Source: JBGLNJ01 sp964353405 (GTDB taxonomy: Bacteria; Chloroflexota; Anaerolineae; Fen-1058). Taken from it: a DNA stretch of 11,260 nt. The translations under genes and the position numbers were made by a program. The DNA is taken from assembly GCA_964353405.1 (NCBI GenBank), contig CAYGWJ010000189.1, positions 1 to 11,260 on the forward strand, given 5' to 3'. This document shows positions 4,317-10,724 of the stretch, piece by piece; positions within the stretch are counted from its first letter, which is position 1, and each line of letters begins with the position of its first letter. Under the pieces are notes generated by a model. The model was not told the DNA's origin, did not search any database, and worked only from the letters and a program-made list of their open reading frames with translations.

Positions 4317-5450
4317 ATGAAATCTCTTGTCTTCCGCCTGATGCTTGTCCTGATGTCCATTGCTGTTGTGACTGCGTGCGCCGCGCCAGTTGCAGCGCCG
4401 GCGCCGACTGCCATGCCGACGGCCGCACCGGTGACGGCGGCGCCCAAACCTGCCGGCTTTTCTGTCACCGATGCGCTGGGTCGCAGCGTGACTTTTGACA
4501 AAACACCGCAGCGCATCGCCGTCGTCGGTCAAGCTGTGATTATGCTGGCCGATGCGGTCTACATGTTTCCGAATGTCTCGCCACGCATTGTGGCCTTGAG
4601 CAAGGCGAATCAGGGCCTCGGTGATTTTATCGCCGTTATTGACTCGACTTACAAAGACAAAACCATCCTCGAAGTCCAGACGGGCGTAGAGCCGGTAGCG
4701 GCGACCAGGCCGGATGCCGTCATCCTCAAGACGATGATGGCCGACAAGCTGGGCAAGCCGCTGGAAGACCTGGGTCTCAAAGTGATTTACCTCGATCTAG
4801 AGACGCCCGACAAATTCAAGAGCGACGTGGCAACGCTGGGCAAGTTTTTTCAGGATGAAGCGCGCGCCAAACAGATCACGGCCTTTTATCAGGAACGCGT
4901 TGATCGCATTGCCAAAGCCGTGGCGGATATGAAGGAAGACCAAAAGCCACGTGTGCTGCTCTTGTACTATAACGACCGCGACGGTCAGGTCGCGTTCAAC
5001 GTTGCGCCGATGTCGTATATCCAAACGTTCATGGTGCAGGCGGGCGGCGGTCGCGCGGCGTGGAAGGATGCGCAACTCGGCCAGGGCTGGACCAAGGTCA
5101 ACCTCGAGCAAATCGCCGCGTGGGACGCCGATCAGGTTTACATCGTGGCGTATACCAAGAGTGCGAGTGACGTGGTCAAGCAGCTCAAGGCCGACCCGCA
5201 ATGGCAGGCTTTGCGCGCCACCAAGCAGAACAAACTGTATGCTTTCCCGGCCGACTATTACAGTTGGGATCAGGCCGACTCGCGCTGGATTCTGGGTTTT
5301 ACGTGGCTGGCGGCCAAGATGAATCCGGAACGCTTTTCCGGCCTGGACATGGAAAAAGAAATCAAGGCTTTTTACGGCGAGCTGTATAAACTGGACGACG
5401 CTGCGTATCAAAAGATCATCAAGCCTGTCTTGAAGGGAGACTTGCCCTGA
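4317..5450 (+). CDS. FecB/BtuF-like substrate-binding lipoprotein of an ABC importer
   Basis: 377 residues from the ATG at 4317, preceded by AAGGAG 8 nt upstream. A signal peptide (MKSLVFRLMLVLMSIAVVTAC) ends in the lipobox VTAC with Cys21 as the lipid anchor. An Ala/Pro/Thr-rich spacer (AAPAPTAMPTAAP) and a class III binding fold follow, opening FSVTDALGRSVTFDKTPQRIAVV, typical of siderophore/B12/metal binders. The two lobes are joined by a long helix (about 180-215) and include a mid-lobe motif RVLLLYYNDRDGQ. It would sit on the outer face of the membrane and deliver ligand to the permease encoded next. The ligand cannot be read from the sequence. Co-transcription with molybdenum-hydroxylase maturation genes suggests molybdate or tungstate, as for Haemophilus MolB. 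Heme, cobalamin or siderophore remain possible. Confidence 0.88.
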   Translation: MKSLVFRLMLVLMSIAVVTACAAPVAAPAPTAMPTAAPVTAAPKPAGFSVTDALGRSVTFDKTPQRIAVVGQAVIMLADAVYMFPNVSPRIVALSKANQGLGDFIAVIDSTYKDKTILEVQTGVEPVAATRPDAVILKTMMADKLGKPLEDLGLKVIYLDLETPDKFKSDVATLGKFFQDEARAKQITAFYQERVDRIAKAVADMKEDQKPRVLLLYYNDRDGQVAFNVAPMSYIQTFMVQAGGGRAAWKDAQLGQGWTKVNLEQIAAWDADQVYIVAYTKSASDVVKQLKADPQWQALRATKQNKLYAFPADYYSWDQADSRWILGFTWLAAKMNPERFSGLDMEKEIKAFYGELYKLDDAAYQKIIKPVLKGDLP

Positions 5451-6475
5451 GCGCCGTCGGCGTTGCACCGCGCGCGTCCACACGCGCCGTCTCGCCCGGC
5501 CTCTGGCTGGCCGGGATGGCGCTGGCGCTTGTTCTGGTGATGGCGCTGTCGCTGTTCATCGGTCGCTACCCCAGCCTGATGTTTCTCTCCCCCGAACGAT
5601 TGGCGAGCGACCAGCTGGCGCAGCGCCTGGTGCTGAACCTGCGCATGCCGCGCGTGTTGACGGCGGCGTTGTTGGGCATGTCGCTCGCGTCGGCGGGCGC
5701 TGTCCTGCAAATGATGTTTGGCAATCCCCTTGTCGAGCCAGGCTTTCTGGGCGTGTCGCAGGGCGCGGCGTTTGGCGCAGCCATCAGTATCGTTTTTCTG
5801 GGCAACTCGGCGTGGCTGGTGCAAAGTTCGGCTATTGTGTTTGCTTTCGCAGGCCTGATGCTTTCTTATCTCCTTGCGCGCCGGGCGCGTTTTGGCGGCA
5901 TGGTGTTGCGATTGGTACTGGCGGGCATTGCCGTCTCGGCGCTGTTCTCGTCCGGCGTAGGCGTGCTCAAATATCTGGCAGACCCGTTGCGCCAGTTGCC
6001 CGACTTGACTTACTGGCTGTTGGGTGCGTTGTCGTCCATCACATGGCCGCAGGCCCGCGCGATTTTGCCTTTGGTCGTGATGGGATTGGTCGTGATGTAT
6101 CTGATGCGCTGGCGGCTGAATCTGCTCTCGCTCGAGGATGCCGTAGCGTTCTCGTTGGGCGTCGCTCCCGGGCGTGAGCGGATCGTTTTGCTGGTCGCGG
6201 CGGTCGCGGCCACGGCTGCTGTCATCTCGGTGAGCGGCATTGTGGGCTGGGTCGGACTGATCGTGCCGCATTTTGCGCGCCGGATGTTTGGCGTGGACAC
6301 TCGTTACAACTTGCCCGCGTCCATGCTGCTGGGCGGGCTATTCACGGTGGTCTGCGATGACCTGGCGCGCACGTTGCTTGCCGGAGAAATTCCGCTCGGC
6401 GTTTTGACCTCGCTGCTTGGCGCGCTGTTCTTTATCGGTCTGCTGATGACGCAAAACGTCCGCGTGCAACGATGA
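5447..6475 (+). CDS. FecCD/BtuC-like ABC importer permease
   Basis: An integral membrane protein of about 342 residues with 9-10 hydrophobic segments. Family motifs include LRMPRVLTAALLGMSLASAG, FGNPLVEPGFLGVSQGAAFG, VSGIVGWVGLIVPHFARR and IPLGVLTSLLGALFF. I place the start at CTG 5447, which overlaps the previous stop as CTGA and follows GGGAG with 7-nt spacing. It gives a normal family length and a proper cytosolic N-terminus before TM1. The first ATG (5516) would give 319 residues, drop about 23 residues before TM1, and leave a 65-nt gap in an otherwise tightly overlapping operon. The protein would form the homodimeric channel of a type II importer with the ATPase that follows. Confidence 0.9.
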   Translation: MSAVGVAPRASTRAVSPGLWLAGMALALVLVMALSLFIGRYPSLMFLSPERLASDQLAQRLVLNLRMPRVLTAALLGMSLASAGAVLQMMFGNPLVEPGFLGVSQGAAFGAAISIVFLGNSAWLVQSSAIVFAFAGLMLSYLLARRARFGGMVLRLVLAGIAVSALFSSGVGVLKYLADPLRQLPDLTYWLLGALSSITWPQARAILPLVVMGLVVMYLMRWRLNLLSLEDAVAFSLGVAPGRERIVLLVAAVAATAAVISVSGIVGWVGLIVPHFARRMFGVDTRYNLPASMLLGGLFTVVCDDLARTLLAGEIPLGVLTSLLGALFFIGLLMTQNVRVQR

Positions 6476-7245
6476 ACACTTTGCTGGCTTTTCAGGACAT
6501 TGCTTTCCGTTATCAGCCGCGCAACGGACCGGTGCTGCGCCAACTTGCGTTGGAAATTCAGCCGGGCACCATCACGGCGATTCTAGGCCCCAACGGCGTG
6601 GGCAAGACGACGCTCTTGCATCTGGCGCTGGGCTGGCTCAAGCCGGAGGCGGGCCAGGTCTGGCTGGCTGGCAAGCCGCTGGGCAGTTATTCGCGGCATG
6701 AACTGGGGCAATGGATGGCCCTGGTGCCGCAGAGTGAGCACATGCCGTTTGACTATTCGGTGATCGAGTATGTCTTGCTCGGGCGTGCGCCGTACCTCAA
6801 GCCGCTCGAAATGCCGGACGAGCAGGATTGTCTCATCGCGCAACAAGCCGTCGAGCGGGTCGGGCTGAGCGGATTGGAAAAGCGCGCCATCACCAGGTTG
6901 AGTGGCGGCGAGCGACAGTTGGTGCTGTTGGCGCGCGCGCTGGCTCAACAGCCCAGGTTGCTATTGCTCGACGAGCCAACCTCGCACCTCGACCTGGGCA
7001 ACAAGAGCCGCTTGCTGGGTCTGTTGCAGCAACTTGCCGCGCAGGGAGTGACGATCGTGCTCACCACACATGAACCCGATGTCGCCGCTTCGGTTGCCAC
7101 TCATCTCGTGTTGATGAAACGCGAGTACACGTATCACGCGGGCACGCTCGACCAGGTTCTGACCACCGAGAGACTCACGGACACGTATGGCGTCTCCGTG
7201 CAGGTGGTGCAGGTGGCCGGGCGGCGAGTGGTGTTGTGGGGTTGA
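6472..7245 (+). CDS. ABC importer ATPase (FecE/BtuD/MolC-like)
   Basis: A 257-residue ATP-binding subunit that overlaps the permease stop as ATGA. All motifs are intact: Walker A GPNGVGKTT (39-47), Q-loop VPQSE (Gln87), signature LSGGERQ (143-149), Walker B LLLLDEPT with catalytic Glu (163-170), D-loop SHLDLG, and switch histidine TTHE (His200). The C-terminal part (about 215-257, TYHAGTLDQVLTTERLTDTYGVSVQVV) matches the usual end of FecE/BtuD-like subunits. It would bind the cytosolic face of the permease and drive uptake. Gene order lipoprotein-permease-ATPase is standard for this importer class. Coupling to the downstream maturation genes is the unusual part. Confidence 0.93.
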   Translation: MNTLLAFQDIAFRYQPRNGPVLRQLALEIQPGTITAILGPNGVGKTTLLHLALGWLKPEAGQVWLAGKPLGSYSRHELGQWMALVPQSEHMPFDYSVIEYVLLGRAPYLKPLEMPDEQDCLIAQQAVERVGLSGLEKRAITRLSGGERQLVLLARALAQQPRLLLLDEPTSHLDLGNKSRLLGLLQQLAAQGVTIVLTTHEPDVAASVATHLVLMKREYTYHAGTLDQVLTTERLTDTYGVSVQVVQVAGRRVVLWG

Positions 7246-7253
7246 GGGCGCAC

Positions 7254-7820
7254 GTGATCCCTATCGTGACGGGCTGCAATGAAGAATGTGTCGCCGCCGT
7301 CAAGCCGACCGTGTTGGTAGATGCGACTCTAGCCAAACGCAACGTCGGAACGCGCCTCACCGACGCGCCTTTTGTCGTTGGACTGGGGCCGGGCTTTGTA
7401 GTCGGTCAAGATGCTCACGCAGTGGTGGAAACGAATCGGGGACATTACCTCGGGCGTGTGTTGTGGAGCGGTTCTGCCCAGCCCGACACGGGTGTGCCGG
7501 GCGACATTTCCGGCTTTGGCCGCGAGCGCGTCATTTATGCGCCGGCCGACGGCGTGTTCGAACATCGGCTGGACATTGGGGCGGTTGTCAATGCAGGCGA
7601 CGTCGTTGGTCGAGTTGGACAAGCGCCCGTGCCTGCGCCCATTGCGGGCGTCTTGCGCGGGCTGATTCACGATGGCGTGCCGGTGCAGGCCGGACTCAAG
7701 ATTGGCGATGTTGATCCCCGCGCTGCGCCCGACCATTGTTGCACCATCTCGGACAAGGCGCTCGCCATCGGCGGCGGTGTGCTGGAAGCCATATTGATTC
7801 ATCTGCGAGGCGAACGATGA
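7254..7820 (+). CDS. EF2563/YqeB-type molybdenum-hydroxylase maturation protein, N-terminally short
   Basis: 188 residues from the GTG at 7254, with GAGGG 5 nt upstream. An upstream GTG (7236) or TTG (7242) would overlap the ATPase stop. Recognisable family blocks are LVDATLAKRNVGT, PFVVGLGPGFVVGQDAHAVVET, RGHYLGRVLWSGSAQPDTGVPG, GFGRERVIYAPADGVF, and the ending DKALAIGGGVLEAIL. These belong to the EF2563 family linked to selenium-dependent and other molybdenum hydroxylases. The central part resembles a biotinyl/lipoyl-like barrel (VNAGDVVGRVG, VPAPIAGVLRGLIHDGVPV). Full-length members begin with a Rossmann segment (GAGDLATG) about 70-80 residues earlier. It is absent here and not encoded in any frame within the ATPase gene that I can see. 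It is either a natural short form or a deletion. Its stop overlaps the next start (ATGA). Confidence 0.82.
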   Translation: MIPIVTGCNEECVAAVKPTVLVDATLAKRNVGTRLTDAPFVVGLGPGFVVGQDAHAVVETNRGHYLGRVLWSGSAQPDTGVPGDISGFGRERVIYAPADGVFEHRLDIGAVVNAGDVVGRVGQAPVPAPIAGVLRGLIHDGVPVQAGLKIGDVDPRAAPDHCCTISDKALAIGGGVLEAILIHLRGER

Positions 7821-8590
7821 GACAACTGCTCGAAGTGGCGCTCAAAGTGACTCGCAAGGGTGAAACGGTTGCGCTGGCGACGATTGTCCGCGCGCAAGGC
7901 TCGACGCCTCGCGCGACCGGCTCCAAGATGCTTGTCTTTCGCGACGGGACGATCAAGGGTACGATTGGCGGCGGTGAGATGGAAGGGCGCGTCATCCAGG
8001 AAGCGCTGGCTGCGATTGAAGCGGGCCAGCCGCGCATGACACACTATACCTATCGCGAGACCGAGGAGGGCGGCGTGGGGATTTGCGGCGGCGAGAACGA
8101 TGTATTCATAGATGTCCTCGGCCCGGCGAGGGAATTGCTTATCGTTGGCGCGGGGCACGTGGGACAGGCCGTCGCAGAACTCGGCGCGTTTCTCGGAATG
8201 GATTGTATCGTCCTGGATCATCGCCCTGAATATGCAAATCAACAACGCTTTCCGCGCGCCGCACGAATTCTGGTCGGCGATATAGTGCAGTCGCTGCGCC
8301 AATACCCTGTCACCCGGCAGACCTATATCACCATTGTCACGCGCGGACATGTGCAAGACACCGAAACGCTGGGCGTGGTGATTCACTCACCCGCTGCCTA
8401 TATCGGCATGATTGGCAGCCGCCGCAAGACGGGACGCGTGTTTGAAGCGATGAGAGCACAGGGCGTCGAGCAGGCCGTGCTGGATCGCATTCATGCGCCC
8501 ATCGGGTTAGAGATTGGGGCCGAGACGCCGGAGGAAATTGCTGTGAGCATTGTCGGCCAGATCATTGCGGTGATGCGCGGCAAGGCTTGA
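7817..8590 (+). CDS. XdhC/CoxF-family molybdenum cofactor insertion protein
   Basis: 257 residues from the ATG at 7817, overlapping the previous stop. The XdhC/CoxI N-terminal domain shows ATIVRAQGSTPRATGSKMLV (21-40), GGGEMEGRVIQEAL (51-64) and GICGGENDVFIDVL (88-101) with Cys90. The C-terminal Rossmann domain has LLIVGAGHVGQAVAELG (107-123), TRGHVQDTETL (175-185), YIGMIGSRRKT (195-205) and APIGLEIGAETPEEIAVSI (227-245). Members bind mono- or dinucleotide molybdenum cofactor and help insert its sulfurated form into xanthine-dehydrogenase/CO-dehydrogenase-type enzymes. No catalytic hydroxylase subunit is in the window, so the client enzyme is unknown. Everything conserved is intact. It acts in the cytoplasm. 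Confidence 0.93.
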   Translation: MRQLLEVALKVTRKGETVALATIVRAQGSTPRATGSKMLVFRDGTIKGTIGGGEMEGRVIQEALAAIEAGQPRMTHYTYRETEEGGVGICGGENDVFIDVLGPARELLIVGAGHVGQAVAELGAFLGMDCIVLDHRPEYANQQRFPRAARILVGDIVQSLRQYPVTRQTYITIVTRGHVQDTETLGVVIHSPAAYIGMIGSRRKTGRVFEAMRAQGVEQAVLDRIHAPIGLEIGAETPEEIAVSIVGQIIAVMRGKA

Positions 8591-8591
8591 G

Positions 8592-9170
8592 ATGGAGAGA
8601 CAACTTGTCATTGTGAGCGGGCCGCGCGGCAGCGGCAAGACAACCGCCTGCCTGAGATTGATTGAGCGGGCGCGTCAACGTGGATTGAATTGCGCGGGCC
8701 TCATCTCGCCAGCTCGTTTCCAGGCTGGGCGCAAAGTCGGCATTGATGTGCTCGATGTGAGGAGCGGCGAACGCCGCGCGCTGGCCGAGGCTGATCAACT
8801 GCCGGGCGGGTTGCGCACTTTGGCCTTTCGCTTTGATCCGAGTGCAGTCGTGTGGGGAGCTGACCACCTGAATACCGCCTGCCCGTGCGATGTTCTCGTG
8901 GTGGATGAGCTTGGGCCGTTGGAATTGGAACGCGGCCAGGGCTGGGTCAATGCGCTTGACGTGTTGCGCGATGGACAGTTCAGGCTCGCGGTCATTGTGG
9001 TGAGGCCCGAGTTGGTTTCCATTTTCCAGCAGACCCTGCCCGATGCGTCCACGCCGCTCCTTGGGCCGGAATCGCTTGAGAATCAGTGGGACGCTCTTTT
9101 GGCACGGTCAGGATCTCACGCCGCCAGGCTGCGCGCTGCGTCAACGACAGTGGCCGCATCCGGCGCATAA
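8592..9170 (+). CDS. THEP1/NTPase_1-like P-loop nucleotidase with a replaced C-terminal tail
   Basis: 192 residues, beginning 1 nt after the XdhC stop. Walker A GPRGSGKTT (10-18), CAGLISPARF (34-43), and Walker B VLVVDELGPLELE (101-113) followed by an LAVIVVRPEL strand match the NTPase_1/THEP1 family of P-loop nucleoside triphosphatases. Similar NTPases occur beside molybdenum-hydroxylase maturation genes. A role in cofactor nucleotide handling or GTP/ATP-dependent delivery is plausible but not established. The last ~20 residues (from about SGSHAARLRAAS to the end) are the antisense of a corrinoid-protein C-terminus on the other strand (9116-9237). The native gene therefore probably ended near residue 171, and a rearrangement has supplied the present tail and stop. 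Confidence 0.82.
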   Translation: MERQLVIVSGPRGSGKTTACLRLIERARQRGLNCAGLISPARFQAGRKVGIDVLDVRSGERRALAEADQLPGGLRTLAFRFDPSAVVWGADHLNTACPCDVLVVDELGPLELERGQGWVNALDVLRDGQFRLAVIVVRPELVSIFQQTLPDASTPLLGPESLENQWDALLARSGSHAARLRAASTTVAASGA

Positions 9171-9237
9171 GCATCCACGCCAATCTGCCTGGCACACGTC
9201 TCCGTCACGGGCGTGCCGCCCACTATGATTGGCAAGT
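9116..9237 (-). pseudogene. Remnant of a corrinoid (B12-binding) protein C-terminus
   Basis: On the minus strand this reads LPIIVGGTPVTETCARQIG, then VDAYAPDAATVVDAARSLAA and TGA at 9118-9116. The blocks IIVGGxPVT, IGVDAYAPDA and VVDAAR are the end of the cobalamin-binding domain of MtaC/MtbC/MttC-type and MetH-type corrinoid proteins. The frame is closed by a TGA just upstream, inside the end of the VWA gene, and nothing of the DxHxxG cobalamin-ligand region remains. It overlaps the 3' end of the plus-strand NTPase gene. It is a rearrangement scar, and no translation is expected. Confidence 0.72.
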
Positions 9238-9241
9238 CTCA

Positions 9242-10642
9242 TCATCCACCCGCGGAGGGGACCGGGGGCAGGGTGGCCCTGGTCCGGGCGGCTCGCGATT
9301 CGAAGAGAACGGTTTGGGAGTTGAGCTCCGCCAACCGCGACACGCGGGCATTTTGCCTGCGCTCCGGCCGGTGCATGGCGATCGAGGAAAGTATCTTGGC
9401 CAATTGCTCAAGGTTAGCGAGGTTGCCGCCGGGCAAAAAGTCGTCCACGAAAGGCATAGCGGCGGTCATGCCATGCTGGCTCGGCTGATAGCCGGGGGTG
9501 CCCAGCAAGGGGTTGAGCCACATCACCCGATAGGCGGCGCGCTGCAGGCGGGCCATCTCGAGCGCCAGCAGTTGGCTGTCGCCCCGGTCCCACCCGTCGC
9601 TGATGATCAGCACCACGGCGCCTCGCCCCAACACGCGGCGGGCCCATTTGAAGTTGAAGAACTTGATGGCCTCGCCAATGCGGGTGCCGCCCGACCAATC
9701 CTTCACACGTTTGCCCAGCTCGTCCAGCGACTCATCCACATCTTTGTGGCGCAAGTGATGGGTCATGCGCGTCAGCCGCGTGCCAAAGGCAAAGGCCTCC
9801 ACGTCCACGCCGGTCCAGTGGTGCGTCAGCGCGTGGATAAAGTGCAGCAGCATGCGCGAATAACGCTCCATTGAGCCACTGATGTCGCACAAGACCACCA
9901 AGGGGCGGGGGTGAAAGACATGAGTACGATAGGCCAGGGTGAGCACCTCGCCGCCATAGCGCAGGTTATCGCGCATCACCCGGCGCAGATAAAGCCGGCC
10001 CTGGCGGCCGCGCCGGTAGCGCCGTGTCCGGCGCATACCCAGCCTCCATTCCATCGCCGCCATCGCCTGTCTGGCAGCCTGGACTTCCTCCCACGTCATC
10101 TCGCGAAAGTCTTTCTGGCGATTGACTTCGATGGGGCTGTAGTAAGCGATCTTTGCGATCGGCGCCTCGGTATCCTGGGTATCGCCCGCGTCTCGGTCGG
10201 GGATTGGCTCGGCTTTCCCCCCTGGCCGGTTGATCGAAGCCGCCGGGCTTTCAGACCGAGGCAAGCGAGCCTGCTTCAGCGGGGGTCTGGCTTCAGGCTC
10301 CTTGGCGCGGCCCGGCGGTTTAATGGCTGCGCCTTCCCGCATGTTCCAGAAGATGGCAAAGGCCTGGTCAAAGACGAGCAGATCCTCGCGGCGGGTGACG
10401 AGTAGCGCTCGGGTGGCACAGTAAAAGTCAAGTCGATCGGCGATAGACACATACTCCAGCGCCTCTACCAGATCAAGCATTTGGCGCAGGCTTGTCTCCA
10501 CGCCCATCACGCGCAACAGGCGCCCAAAGCGAAGTAACTGACCCAACAAGTAGCCGCTCTGCGCGCCAGGCTCAAAGGCCTGAATCAGTTCTGAGGAGGT
10601 TTGCTTCACAGCGCCAGCCAATATACAGCAGTCTCTAACCAA
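9242..10642 (-). CDS. VWA-domain protein, CoxE-like partner of a MoxR ATPase
   Basis: 466 residues if the TTG at 10642 is used, 455 from the GTG at 10609. Neither has a good Shine-Dalgarno. The N-terminal helical region (about 30-100; GQLLRFGRLLRVMGVETS, then VTRREDLLVFDQAFAIFW) is typical of CoxE. A Pro/Arg/Glu-rich linker (about 105-160) follows, then an Arg-rich stretch (MRRTRRYRRGRQGR) and a VWA domain. MIDAS residues are present: Asp253, Ser255 and Ser257 in CDISGSM, Thr320 in SGGTRIGEA, and Asp349 in ISDGWDRGD. CoxE works with CoxD to assemble the [CuSMoO2] site of CO dehydrogenase. Here the MoxR partner lies 5.7 kb away on the same strand. The last ~40 residues are low-complexity and may be acquired. 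The gene converges on the NTPase gene with 71 nt between stops. Confidence 0.86.
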   Translation of the reverse strand: MVRDCCILAGAVKQTSSELIQAFEPGAQSGYLLGQLLRFGRLLRVMGVETSLRQMLDLVEALEYVSIADRLDFYCATRALLVTRREDLLVFDQAFAIFWNMREGAAIKPPGRAKEPEARPPLKQARLPRSESPAASINRPGGKAEPIPDRDAGDTQDTEAPIAKIAYYSPIEVNRQKDFREMTWEEVQAARQAMAAMEWRLGMRRTRRYRRGRQGRLYLRRVMRDNLRYGGEVLTLAYRTHVFHPRPLVVLCDISGSMERYSRMLLHFIHALTHHWTGVDVEAFAFGTRLTRMTHHLRHKDVDESLDELGKRVKDWSGGTRIGEAIKFFNFKWARRVLGRGAVVLIISDGWDRGDSQLLALEMARLQRAAYRVMWLNPLLGTPGYQPSQHGMTAAMPFVDDFLPGGNLANLEQLAKILSSIAMHRPERRQNARVSRLAELNSQTVLFESRAARTRATLPPVPSAGG

Positions 10643-10652
10643 CTCGCCGTCT

Positions 10653-10694
10653 CATTTACAACTCCGCAACCTGAAAGCTGCGGAGTTGTAAATG
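10653..10694. repeat. 16-bp perfect inverted repeat, possible terminator
   Basis: Arms CATTTACAACTCCGCA and TGCGGAGTTGTAAATG around a 10-nt loop. It lies between the stop of the dehydrogenase gene (10725) and the start of the VWA gene (10609 or 10642), both on the minus strand. It could terminate the upstream transcript, although no T-run follows the stem, or act as a dispersed palindromic repeat. Confidence 0.8.
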
Positions 10695-10724
10695 GCTCGG
10701 ACTATTTTTAGCTCATCTCCAAAC

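Noticed and set aside
5408..6271. Long minus-strand open frame opposite the permease gene
   Set aside because: It is rich in Arg, Gln and His with no domain pattern, as expected for the complement of a hydrophobic GC-rich gene. The plus strand has clear FecCD motifs.
7254..7820. Selenocysteine codon in the selenium-linked maturation gene
   Set aside because: No in-frame TGA interrupts the conserved blocks, and no SECIS-like hairpin was noticed.
9086..9874. Plus-strand open frame of 262 residues opposite the VWA gene
   Set aside because: It is the shadow of the VWA coding region, where the minus strand carries complete MIDAS motifs.
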